Position numbers and translations under genes: made by a program. Source: Propioniferax innocua (lineage in GTDB: Bacteria; Actinomycetota; Actinomycetes; Propionibacteriales; Propionibacteriaceae). From it: a stretch of DNA of 64,000 nt. Shown piece after piece: positions 53,701 through 60,782 of the stretch. The stretch covers positions 868,001 to 932,000 of the forward strand of contig NZ_VFOR01000001.1 in assembly GCF_006716235.1 (NCBI RefSeq), in the 5' to 3' direction. A model generated the notes under the pieces. That model saw only the letters and a list, made by a program, of their open reading frames with translations. It made no database searches and was not told the origin of the DNA. Position 1 is the stretch's first letter; every line of letters begins with the position of its first letter.

Positions 53701-53768
53701 GGCTGGAGTGCACTCAGCGCTTCCAGGGCGGTGTGATTCGCTGGTCCCATGCTCGAGGCATCCACTGA
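50733..53768 (+). CDS. Secreted GH70-like glucanotransferase/glucansucrase with LGFP repeats
   Basis: The 1011-residue protein has a signal peptide (1-30), a catalytic domain (about 55-740) and about five or six LGFP repeats (760-1011). The catalytic region carries GH70-type stretches: EGYAIADRYDLGEF, KYGTSDELKALMDDLH, DLVPNQM (region I, Asp154), HFNGSSLQQLGMGDVLKD, LDGFRIDAAAH (region II, nucleophile Asp413), LEAYYDDQNGY (region III, acid/base Glu446) and FVNNHDQEKN (region IV, His517-Asp518). The order I-II-III-IV is that of GH13 and of the GtfC/GtfD-type GH70 enzymes, not the permuted order of dextransucrases. It should rearrange or make alpha-glucan at the cell surface. Whether it uses sucrose or maltodextrin is open. 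A plain GH13 amylase is the alternative. Confidence 0.85.
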   Translation: MLTFKRLTASVSTLVVGLTTAFVGTTADAAFPETDPAPQTPMTSSMTPAPELDDRVIFQGFSLYQPYESNTYQRLGDHADQLKEWGVTDVWLPPGYRSFGMARYMEGYAIADRYDLGEFPKGLNNERATKYGTSDELKALMDDLHGAGLRGQMDLVPNQMMGLEGQEAVRVSRVDHHGNRFQNQYTTHEPSDIQDEVYLAYTKGGGPGQEKYGRIKEFNKNHFNGSSLQQLGMGDVLKDADGKPYRVKQASGNNPPQWWDQSLGINDVEGYLSARGAFELTAGNWKPTILKADPGFTDFALDRANRETCPYTRAAQLEEPGDNAIWACRDAYLSTQDAYGSRSEEPTFANDESGIDWDDQMLFDTHGPLDQSFGNEFLVGNDFKNTDPEVQAEQRHWMKWLLETYKLDGFRIDAAAHYDTDILAIEDEVTSQHFGGDRSKYTSYLEAYYDDQNGYLDSRGNRQLAMDGDLFYNMQGTLGRRDHPAWLRESFEGRHSAVDRINPGQPARPNWSFVNNHDQEKNRVNLAMMKRLGMTPNHQWGDAVPRSFEEEYTKELERAALNDYNADLKKVDKTLSPVNVPSMYAILLTNAGTVPTVFYGDMYTTNASYMSEKTPYHDTIAALLKARKQFAKGNQRVELFQTPGTVAEGQQVVASVREGDSRGTGLATVVANVPTVDTHVRVNMGREHANQKYRDVTGNHSQQYVTDGQGFLTVPVKGKKTAQVHGSLGVWAPVNSDESIAVHGAIRAKWGSLGGATGVMGRATGIEACFLRDGGCFQAFEHGRIYWSPATGAHFVRGDIDRRWGQQGWETGFLGYPTTDEICRHGYCVQEFQGGTITWRPDGRRGLIIKGAILGEWNRIGGVDGVMGPAQIEEQCWLRDGGCFQRFDRGHIYWQRHTGAHFVRGEIFKEWGRLGWEAGRMGYPTGPEACVLKDGGCFQSYEGGLIYWTMGTGAHPVIGKIGEHYASTGWERGRFGYPVEAERCTVGTKGLECTQRFQGGVIRWSHARGIH

Positions 53769-54816
53769 CATCGCCCGTTGGCGAATCGCGGCGCAGCGTC
53801 TGGCGGGTTTCGACCTGCCGGACGCTGCGTCCGTTGTGACATGGCTGGGATGCGTCCAGGCTCAGGATCTACCCGGAGCCCTCACCTCGGTCGCCCTCCG
53901 GACCCCGGACCGCTCGTTGGCCGGAGTCCGCGATGCGCTCGACTCCGGCCAGATCGTGCGCTCCTGGCCCATGCGCGGCACCCTGCACCTCGTACCTGCA
54001 CGTGACATCGGCTGGATGACCGGTCTGACACACCCGCGCACGTTCGCGCAGTCGCGGCGACGCCGCGAAGAACTCGGTATCGATGAGACGATGATCGAGC
54101 GCGCATGGGAGTTGTTCGCCACCGCCCATGCCGAGCAGGGCCCACTCCCTCGAGCAGCGGTGCTGGAGGCGTGGAAGTCGTTGGGCGTCGACGAGGTCAA
54201 GGGCCGCGGCTACCACCTGTTCCTGCTGCTGTGCCAGATGGGACGCATGGCACAGGGCCCGCACGACGGCACCGAGACCCGCTTCGTGGATCTCGACGCA
54301 TGGGCAGGCACCCGTGACGAACCCAGCCGCGAGGAGGCACTCGCGCGCTGGGCCGAGATGTATTTCCGCAGCCACGGCCCGGCGACGGAGAAGGATTTCG
54401 CGAGGTGGACCGGCCTGACCATGGCCGATGTGCGTGCCGGCATCACGGACGCGTCGGGGCTGGAACGCCTCGACATCGACGGAACCGCCCACTGGATGGA
54501 CCCGGCCACGCCCGACCGCGCCGCACAGCATCGGGAGCAGATCGACGCCATCCACCTGCTGCCCGGGTTCGACGAGTTGATCCTCGGCTACGCCGACCGC
54601 ACCGCCACGCTCGCGAAACGCCACGAACAGCTCGTGGTGCCCGGCAACAACGGCATGTTCAAGCCGACGATCATCTCCGGGGCGCGCGCCGTGGGCACGT
54701 GGTCGGTGAAGAAGGCCACCAAGACGCTGCCCGCCCGACTGCTGCCCACCGGCTTCACCTCCAGGCTGCCGGCCGCGGTGAAGCTCGAACGCGCCTTCGC
54801 CGCCCTGCCCGACTGA
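53749..54816 (+). CDS. Winged-helix HTH_42 protein, AlkZ-like DNA glycosylase family
   Basis: The 355-residue protein belongs to the HTH_42 family: RWRIAAQRLAGFDLPDAASV, then CVQAQDLPGAL, IVRSWPMRGTLHLVPARDIGW, GPATEKDFARWTGL and LLPGFDELILGYADRT. QAQ in CVQAQ matches the QxQ catalytic motif of AlkZ, which removes bulky or crosslinked bases, so a DNA-repair role is possible. The first codons overlap the last 20 bases of the GH70-like gene in another frame, an unusual partner for a repair gene. ATG 53749 is the first in frame. Confidence 0.82.
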   Translation: MLEASTDIARWRIAAQRLAGFDLPDAASVVTWLGCVQAQDLPGALTSVALRTPDRSLAGVRDALDSGQIVRSWPMRGTLHLVPARDIGWMTGLTHPRTFAQSRRRREELGIDETMIERAWELFATAHAEQGPLPRAAVLEAWKSLGVDEVKGRGYHLFLLLCQMGRMAQGPHDGTETRFVDLDAWAGTRDEPSREEALARWAEMYFRSHGPATEKDFARWTGLTMADVRAGITDASGLERLDIDGTAHWMDPATPDRAAQHREQIDAIHLLPGFDELILGYADRTATLAKRHEQLVVPGNNGMFKPTIISGARAVGTWSVKKATKTLPARLLPTGFTSRLPAAVKLERAFAALPD

Positions 54817-54818
54817 GG

Positions 54819-56264
54819 TCAGTCCCGGCGCGTCACCGGGTCCGAACCGTCCCAGGTGTCCATGCCCTCGTACCCCAGGTCGGCGTGGTGGAACACCGGG
54901 TTGAGCCCCTGCTTGCGCTGGTCGGTGTAGTTGGTCAGCAGCTTCACCGCGACCTTGGCGAGCATCAGCACCGCCACGAGGTTCAAGGTCGCCATGATGC
55001 CCATCACCACGTCGGCGAGCGACCAGACCAACCCCAGGCTGGACATGGCACCCCACGCGACGAACAGGCACACCACGAGCCGGTAGGCCACGAGCAGGCC
55101 CTTGCTCTTGGTCATGAAGTACAGGTTGGATTCACCGTAGTAGTAGTTCCCGATCACCGAACTGAACGCGAACATGAAGATCGCGATGGTCAGGAAGTGC
55201 ACCGCCCAGGAGCCGAGCTGCATCTCCAGCGCGCTCTGCGTGAGTGATGCCCCTTGCTTCTCGTCACCGAACGTGGGGTTGGAGAGCAGCACGATGAACG
55301 CGGTGATCGAGCACACGATGATGGTGTCGAAGTAGACGCCGAGCGCCTGCACGAAACCCTGTTTGGCCGGGTGCGACACCGACGCGGCCGCACCGGCGTT
55401 GGGGGCCGAACCCATACCTGCCTCGTTGGAGAACAGACCGCGCTTGAGCCCCTGGATGAAGACCCCGAAGAACCCGCCGACAGCGAACTCACGGATCCCG
55501 AAGGCACCCAGGACTATGTCGGAGATCATCCCCGGAACCGCTTCGATGTTCATGACCACCACGGCGGCTCCGATGATGAGGTACAGCACGGCCATCACCG
55601 GGACGACGATCTGGGTGAAGCCAGAGAGCGTCCGCACACCGCTGAAGATGATGATCCCGGTGACCGCAGCAAGCATGACGCCCATGATGACCCCGAGGAC
55701 GAGGCCCTGGGTCGAATCCGGGTCGATCTGCAGCGAGGTGCCCAGTGCGTCGACGATCGAATTGGACTGCACCGAGTTGAACACGAAGCCGTAGGTGATG
55801 CAGATGATGATGGCGAACGCGATGCCCATCGGACGCTTGTTCAGGCCACGCTCCATGTAGTAGGCGGGGCCACCGATGTAGGCGTCCTTGCCGCGGATCT
55901 TGTAGGCCTGCGCGAGAGCCGATTCGGCGAAGGCCGACGCCCCGCCCAGGATCGCGAACAGCCACATCCAGAACACCGCACCCGGGCCACCGAGGCTGAT
56001 CGCCAGGGCCACACCGGCGATATTGCCCGTGCCGACCCGGGACGCGGCCGAGATGGTGAACGCCCGGAACGACGAGAGCTGTTTGTTGCCCTGAGCATCA
56101 TCGATCGCGGGTTCCTTCACCACACGCAGCATCTCGGGGAGCAGCCGTATCTGCACGCCCTTCGTCATCACGGTCAGTGCGATTCCCGCGCCCACCAGGA
56201 TGATGAACACCACGTACCAGAGGTATTCATTGATGAAGGCGATGGCGTCGTTCAGGGCTTCCAT
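54819..56264 (-). CDS. AGCS-family sodium:alanine/glycine symporter, copy 1
   Basis: The 481-residue protein has about eleven hydrophobic segments and the AGCS signatures RVGTGNIAGVALAISLGGPG, GGPAYYMERGLN, FNSVQSNSIVDAL and EAGMGSAPNAGAAASVSHPA. The family imports alanine or glycine with sodium. It is almost the same length as a second copy at 57992 and shares long stretches, including the C-terminal GSDPVTRR. It ends two bases from the stop of the convergent AlkZ-like gene. Upstream lies a 17-base minisatellite, then thiE. Confidence 0.93.
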   Translation of the reverse strand: MEALNDAIAFINEYLWYVVFIILVGAGIALTVMTKGVQIRLLPEMLRVVKEPAIDDAQGNKQLSSFRAFTISAASRVGTGNIAGVALAISLGGPGAVFWMWLFAILGGASAFAESALAQAYKIRGKDAYIGGPAYYMERGLNKRPMGIAFAIIICITYGFVFNSVQSNSIVDALGTSLQIDPDSTQGLVLGVIMGVMLAAVTGIIIFSGVRTLSGFTQIVVPVMAVLYLIIGAAVVVMNIEAVPGMISDIVLGAFGIREFAVGGFFGVFIQGLKRGLFSNEAGMGSAPNAGAAASVSHPAKQGFVQALGVYFDTIIVCSITAFIVLLSNPTFGDEKQGASLTQSALEMQLGSWAVHFLTIAIFMFAFSSVIGNYYYGESNLYFMTKSKGLLVAYRLVVCLFVAWGAMSSLGLVWSLADVVMGIMATLNLVAVLMLAKVAVKLLTNYTDQRKQGLNPVFHHADLGYEGMDTWDGSDPVTRRD

Positions 56265-56283
56265 GGGGCCTCCCCGGTCGTTG

Positions 56284-56334
56284 TGCCTGGTGCTGTCTGG
56301 CGCCTGGTGCTGTCAGGTGCCCGGTGCTGTCAGG
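56284..56334 (-). repeat. 17-bp minisatellite upstream of AGCS copy 1
   Basis: Three 17-base units (TGCCTGGTGCTGTCTGG, CGCCTGGTGCTGTCAGG, TGCCCGGTGCTGTCAGG; plus-strand reading) abut in the 105-base gap between thiE and the symporter gene. Confidence 0.85.
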
Positions 56335-56369
56335 TGCAGGGTGAGGTCAAGTTCAGCACACCTGAGCCA

Positions 56370-57023
56370 TCAGGCAAAAGAGGTTCTGTCCCACTCACGC
56401 ACGAGTTCGGCTGTGGTGCTCGCCACATCATCGGCGGCACAGATCGCCGACACCACGGCCGCACCCACCGCCCCGGACCGACGCAGGGGCGCCACATCGG
56501 CCATCTGGATGCCACCGATCGCCACACAGGGCAGCGGAGAACGCGCCGCGAGGTCGGCGAACCCGTCGATGCCGAGTTCGGGTGGGTGATCGGGTTTGGT
56601 ACGCGTGGCGTGCACCGCACCGACACCGATGTAATCGACCCCACCGGGGATCGCCGTGATCTGCTCGATCGTCTCGGCGCTGTGCCCCACGATCGCGTCC
56701 GGGCCCAGAACGGCTCGGGCCTCCCCCACCGGCGCATCGTCCTGCCCGAGGTGAACGCCGTCGACCACGATCCCCCGCCGACGCGCGGCGATGGCGAGGT
56801 CGAGCCGGTCGTTGACGAGCAGGGGAACCCGCCGGTCGATGATCTCGGCCAGTGCAGCGATCTCGGCGAGCTGCTCGGCGTCCGAGGCGTGCTTCTCGCG
56901 GTACTGGACGCACCCGACACCGGCGTCGACGGCCTGCCGCACGGTGTCGAGCACTCCCCTCTCACCGCAGAGCCCGCGGTCGGTCACCAGGTAGATGCCG
57001 TAATCCCGGTCGAAACCCGTCAT
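56370..57023 (-). CDS. thiE: Thiamine-phosphate synthase
   Basis: ThiE couples the pyrimidine pyrophosphate with thiazole phosphate to thiamine phosphate. The 217-residue protein shows YLVTDRGL, VQYREKHASDAEQLAE, LLVNDRLDLAIAARRRG, VHLGQDDAPV, GHSAETIEQI, YIGVGAVHATRTKPD and AIGGIQMADV. It starts at ATG 57023, one base after the thiM stop, so the two genes form one operon under the TPP riboswitch. Confidence 0.96.
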   Translation of the reverse strand: MTGFDRDYGIYLVTDRGLCGERGVLDTVRQAVDAGVGCVQYREKHASDAEQLAEIAALAEIIDRRVPLLVNDRLDLAIAARRRGIVVDGVHLGQDDAPVGEARAVLGPDAIVGHSAETIEQITAIPGGVDYIGVGAVHATRTKPDHPPELGIDGFADLAARSPLPCVAIGGIQMADVAPLRRSGAVGAAVVSAICAADDVASTTAELVREWDRTSFA

Positions 57024-57024
57024 G

Positions 57025-57849
57025 TCAGTTCTCCGTGACCCGAGCGCACTCAGCCAGAGCCGTACCATCGATGGCGTCCAACGCATCGAGCAGGGCCACG
57101 GCGAACGACCCCGGCCCGACGCCGGCGGCCTGTTCCCCTGCGACGGACATCAGGGCATGCGCGGCGGTGACCGCCTCAAGCGGCGTCACCTCTTCCGACC
57201 CGGAGCCGAGGAAGGCTGCCACGAGCGCCCCGAGCGAACATCCGGTGCCGATGACCCGGGTCAGCATCGGATCGCCACCGGTGACGCGCACGACGCGGCG
57301 CCCATCGGTGATCAAGTCGGTGGCACCGGAGACGGCGACTACCGCGCCGGATCGCTCGGCGAGGCCACGGGCTGCGTCGAGCGCGGCTTCGGGGGCGTCG
57401 GTGCTGTCGACGCCGCGCCCCCCGGTGCCACCGGCGAGTGCGAGGATCTCGGAGGGATTGCCTCGGATCGCGGTGGGGCGGAGAGCGACAAGGTCGAAGG
57501 CCAGTTTCGTGCGGTGCGGAAGAGCCCCGATCGCGACGGGATCCAACACCCACGGCGTACCGGCCTCCCCGGCTGCGGCGGCGGCTTCACGCATGGCGTC
57601 CCGGTGCTCTGGCAAAGGCGTCCCGGTGTTGCACAACAGCCCGTTGGCGACGCCGGCGAACGGGCCGGCCTCCCCCACGATGTCGACCATCGCCGGGGCC
57701 GCACCCACAGCGAGCAGGATGTTGGCGGTGATGTTGGTGACCACCGAGTTCGTGATGCACTGCACCAGCGGTCCGGTGCCGCGCAGCTGGTCACGAAGTT
57801 CGCCGCAGAGCGCAGCGTCGATCGTTCGGCCGGATTGCAGGTCTGGCAT
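57025..57849 (-). CDS. thiM: Hydroxyethylthiazole kinase
   Basis: ThiM phosphorylates the thiazole moiety in thiamine salvage. The 274-residue protein has [62 protein letters not shown] and [13 protein letters not shown], all typical. The start ATG at 57849 lies just after a TPP riboswitch on the minus strand, so expression should fall when thiamine pyrophosphate is plentiful. Having thiM and thiE but no thiC or thiG here points to salvage. Confidence 0.96.
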   Translation of the reverse strand: MPDLQSGRTIDAALCGELRDQLRGTGPLVQCITNSVVTNITANILLAVGAAPAMVDIVGEAGPFAGVANGLLCNTGTPLPEHRDAMREAAAAAGEAGTPWVLDPVAIGALPHRTKLAFDLVALRPTAIRGNPSEILALAGGTGGRGVDSTDAPEAALDAARGLAERSGAVVAVSGATDLITDGRRVVRVTGGDPMLTRVIGTGCSLGALVAAFLGSGSEEVTPLEAVTAAHALMSVAGEQAAGVGPGSFAVALLDALDAIDGTALAECARVTEN

Positions 57850-57854
57850 GTGAC

Positions 57855-57940
57855 ATCCCTTCGCCAGTGCTAGCTGGAGCAGGTTCCCCGGGTCTCATCT
57901 CAGCTGCCTGCCGTTCTGCGCAGACAGCACCCCGTGTCGG
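57855..57940 (-). ncRNA. TPP (thi-box) riboswitch
   Basis: On the minus strand the sequence reads CACGGGGTGCTG, then GGCAGCTGAGATGAGACCC, GGGAACCTG and finally CACTGGCGAAGGGAT. These match the P1/P2/P3 landmarks of the thi-box (CTGAGA, GAACCTG, closing AGGGA). It ends five bases before the thiM ATG, so it probably acts on translation. Confidence 0.95.
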
Positions 57941-57991
57941 TTCTGCCGACTGTACTCCTGCCCGGACGCGCCGAATGCACCCCCATGGGGT

Positions 57992-59437
57992 TCATTCCCG
58001 ACGCGTGACCGGGTCCGATCCATCCCAAGCGTCCATGCCGTGGATCTTGAGGTCATCGGCGTGGAATGCCGGGTCCAGGCCACGACGCCGCTGCTCTCGA
58101 TAGTTCGCCAACAAGCGGGCGGCCACGCCCGCGAGCATGATGACGCCGACGAGGTTGAGCGTCGCCATGATGCCCATCGTGACGTCGGCCATCGCCCAGA
58201 CCAGGTCCAGGCTCGCAACCGCGCCCCAGAAGACGAACCCGCAGACGATGGCGCGATAGACGTTCAACACCGTGCGCGACGACGACAGATACTTCACATT
58301 GGCCTCACCGCAGTAATAGGCACCCAGAACCGAGCTGAAGGCGAACAGGAACATCGCCACGGTCAGGAAGTGAATGGCCCAGTCCCCCAACTGCAACGCC
58401 ATGGCCTCCTGCGTCAGACTCGCGCCACGGGCCTCGTCGCCGTAGACCGGATTCGAGAGCAGCACGATGAACGCGGTGACCGTGCAGACGAGCCAGGTGT
58501 CGAAATAGACGCCGAGGGTCTGCACGAAGCCCTGCTTCGCCGGGTGCGACACCGACGCGGCCGCCCCCGCGATCGGCGCCGACCCCATACCCGCCTCATT
58601 GGAGTACAGGCCACGGCGGACGCCGTTGATGACCACCGCGAAGAAGGTGCCCGCCGCGAATTCACGGATCCCGAACGCGCTGAGGACGATGTCGGCCATC
58701 ACCCCGGGCAGTTCGTTGGCGTTCATCACCATGATGACGGCACCGATCAGCAGGTAGATGACGGCCATGATCGGCACGACCACCACCGTCACGCCCGAGA
58801 GAGCGCGGGTCCCGCTGAAGAAGATGAACCCCGCCACCACGGTGAGCACGACGCCGACGATCGCGGCGAAGCGTGTGAACTCGGGGGTTCCGGGCTCGAA
58901 CCGCACCGAGGTGGTGAGAACGTCGATGACCGAGTTGGACTGCACCGACGCGAACACGAAGCCATAGGTGAAGATCATGATGACCGCGAAGGCCATTGCC
59001 ATCTTCTTCCTGCCGAGCCCGCGCTCCATGTAATGGGCAGGGCCGCCGACGAAGGACTCCTTGTCGCGCACCTTGTAGGCCTGCGCGAGCGTCGACTCCA
59101 CGAACGAGGTGGCCCCACCGATCAATGCGAGCAGCCACATCCAGAACACCGACCCCGGACCACCGAGGCTGATCGCCAGGGCCACACCGGCGATATTGCC
59201 CGTGCCGACGCGGGCCGCCGCCGAGATGGTGAACGCCCGGAACGACGAGATCTGCTTGTTGCCCTCGTCATCATCGATCGATGGCTCCTTCACCACCCGG
59301 AACATCTCCGGGAGCATGCTGAGCTGCACGCCCTTCGTGCGCAGGCTCAGGTACAGACCGATGACGATCAGCACGACCGTCACCCCGTACCAGAGCCATT
59401 CGTTGATGACGCCGACGACGGTGGACACCATGTCCAT
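57992..59437 (-). CDS. AGCS-family sodium:alanine/glycine symporter, copy 2
   Basis: This 481-residue paralogue of the protein encoded at 54819 has the same signatures (RVGTGNIAGVALAISLGGPG, GGPAHYMERGLG, FASVQSNSVIDVL, EAGMGSAPIAGAAASVSHPA) and helices. It lies directly upstream of the TPP riboswitch on the same strand. Two near-identical-length symporters thus flank thiM-thiE. Tandem duplication followed by insertion, or recruitment around the thiamine genes, are both possible. The substrate is inferred from the family only. Confidence 0.93.
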   Translation of the reverse strand: MDMVSTVVGVINEWLWYGVTVVLIVIGLYLSLRTKGVQLSMLPEMFRVVKEPSIDDDEGNKQISSFRAFTISAAARVGTGNIAGVALAISLGGPGSVFWMWLLALIGGATSFVESTLAQAYKVRDKESFVGGPAHYMERGLGRKKMAMAFAVIMIFTYGFVFASVQSNSVIDVLTTSVRFEPGTPEFTRFAAIVGVVLTVVAGFIFFSGTRALSGVTVVVVPIMAVIYLLIGAVIMVMNANELPGVMADIVLSAFGIREFAAGTFFAVVINGVRRGLYSNEAGMGSAPIAGAAASVSHPAKQGFVQTLGVYFDTWLVCTVTAFIVLLSNPVYGDEARGASLTQEAMALQLGDWAIHFLTVAMFLFAFSSVLGAYYCGEANVKYLSSSRTVLNVYRAIVCGFVFWGAVASLDLVWAMADVTMGIMATLNLVGVIMLAGVAARLLANYREQRRRGLDPAFHADDLKIHGMDAWDGSDPVTRRE

Positions 59438-59520
59438 ACGAGGTCACTCCTCCGGCATCGCCTGGTGCGATGTCCGTTCGATGGGCATTTCTCGGATCGC
59501 GGCGTCACACTACCGGGCCA

Positions 59521-60276
59521 TCACCCGTGGTTCTCGTCAGCCGGGATGAGAGCGATCTTCTGCCAGACCTTCCTGGCCATGTCGGAGGTGAGTGTCTCGA
59601 TCCCACCGACGGCGTCGAGGATCTCGCCGTCGGTGGTCTCCTCGCCGAAGAGCGCTGCGGTCTTGCCGCCGAGGGAGAGCATCTCGGAGCACTGATGAAG
59701 GTAGATGGTGAACTCATCGCGCGTGAGCCCGAGGCCACCGTCGTCGCGCGAACCCTGATGGAGCCGCTCGGGAACCTTGGTGAGCTGGTGCATGTCGATC
59801 ACGTGCGCGAGCGAACGCAACCGGTGCAACATGCGCAGAACACGGGCCCGCTCCATACGTTCGGGCACCGTGTACAGGAAGAACACCGCGATGCCGCCGA
59901 ACACCACGTCGTTGATGATCGTCTCGATCAGCGGCAGCCAGTCGAGCACGGTGAGGGAGTCCGGGCTGGCCGCAATCTCCGTGGCGGCCAGCCCGATCGC
60001 CCCACCGAAGAACAGCAGCACGAGCGCCATACCCACGCGAGAGGCCACGCGCGCTGCGCGCACCCGGCGTCTGCTGTCACCTTCGTTTGATCCGACCTCG
60101 TCGATCAGCGCGACGAGCTCGGCCCCCACCTCCCACAGGCTGCGTCCGGGGAAACGCGCCTCGACGCGGCGTTGGAGATTGGCTGCAGAACGCCGTACGG
60201 CAGCGTGGTCCAGCCGCTGAAAACGGCTGACCGGGGAGGTCTCGGCGCGGTCGGGCATCGGCGACTGGGCAGGCAC
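59521..60276 (-). CDS. Two-helix membrane protein, function unknown
   Basis: The 251-residue protein has an Arg-rich cytoplasmic N-domain (AAVRRSAANLQRRVEARFPG), two hydrophobic segments (VGMALVLLFFGGAIGLAATE and IINDVVFGGIAVFFLYTV) and a long soluble C-domain rich in helices (RMERARVLRMLHRLRSLAHV, HQCSEMLSLGGKTAALFGEE). No family was recognised. GTG 60276 is the first start; ATG 60258 is an alternative. It is divergent from the MarR gene and shares its promoter region, including a 20-base palindrome, so it may be under the same regulator. Confidence 0.6.
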   Translation of the reverse strand: MPAQSPMPDRAETSPVSRFQRLDHAAVRRSAANLQRRVEARFPGRSLWEVGAELVALIDEVGSNEGDSRRRVRAARVASRVGMALVLLFFGGAIGLAATEIAASPDSLTVLDWLPLIETIINDVVFGGIAVFFLYTVPERMERARVLRMLHRLRSLAHVIDMHQLTKVPERLHQGSRDDGGLGLTRDEFTIYLHQCSEMLSLGGKTAALFGEETTDGEILDAVGGIETLTSDMARKVWQKIALIPADENHG

Positions 60277-60315
60277 CCCACCCGAGGGTATCCGTCACCG
60301 CTTGGATCATGCATA

Positions 60316-60335
60316 CGCAAACTATATAGTTTGCG
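60316..60335. promoter_or_regulatory. Perfect 20-bp palindrome, probable MarR operator
   Basis: CGCAAACTATATAGTTTGCG is fully symmetrical and ends three bases before the marR GTG. It is much more AT-rich than its surroundings and contains a TATAGT -10-like hexamer. It suits autoregulation of the MarR-ABC-YhgE operon and possible control of the divergent gene. Confidence 0.8.
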
Positions 60336-60338
60336 AAT

Positions 60339-60782
60339 GTGATTGATGACTCCCTGACCGCCGACCTCGTGCACGTGGCCGGACGCAGCATCCGCATGCT
60401 CACCCGCGATCCCAGCTTGGAAACCCTCGGATCGGTGACACCCGCACTCTCGGTCATCAAGGCCGAAGCGCCCATCACCGTCTCCGACTTCGCCCGCCAC
60501 TACGGCTGCACCCAGCCATCGGCCTCACAGCTCCTCGCCAAGCTCGAACGCCACGGATGGGTGGTGCGCACCACGAGCGCCACCGATGGTCGCGTCCGCA
60601 ATTTCGCCCTGACGCCGGCAGGCGAACGACAGCTCACCGACGCCCGTGCCCGCGCCGCGGAGCTTCTCTCCCCCGCACTCAGGCAGCTCCCCGAGAGCGA
60701 TCTCGCCGCGCTGCGACGCGTCATCACCGCTCTCGAGGATGTGCTCGACGCCCGAGCGTCCACCCAGGTCACCCACGCATGA
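60339..60782 (+). CDS. MarR-family transcriptional regulator
   Basis: The 147-residue protein begins at GTG 60339. The winged helix reads ITVSDFARHYGCTQPSASQL LAKLERHGWVVRTTSATDGR, containing the DxR wing motif and followed by NFALTPAGERQL. MarR proteins are dimeric repressors released by small molecules. It is the first gene of an operon with an ABC-like ATPase (ATGA overlap) and a YhgE-type membrane protein, and a 20-base palindrome sits at its start. Confidence 0.92.
   Translation: MIDDSLTADLVHVAGRSIRMLTRDPSLETLGSVTPALSVIKAEAPITVSDFARHYGCTQPSASQLLAKLERHGWVVRTTSATDGRVRNFALTPAGERQLTDARARAAELLSPALRQLPESDLAALRRVITALEDVLDARASTQVTHA

Noticed and set aside
51411-53771. A 786-residue open frame on the minus strand
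   Set aside because: It is the mirror of the GH70-like gene; the plus-strand protein has a signal peptide, catalytic motifs and repeats.
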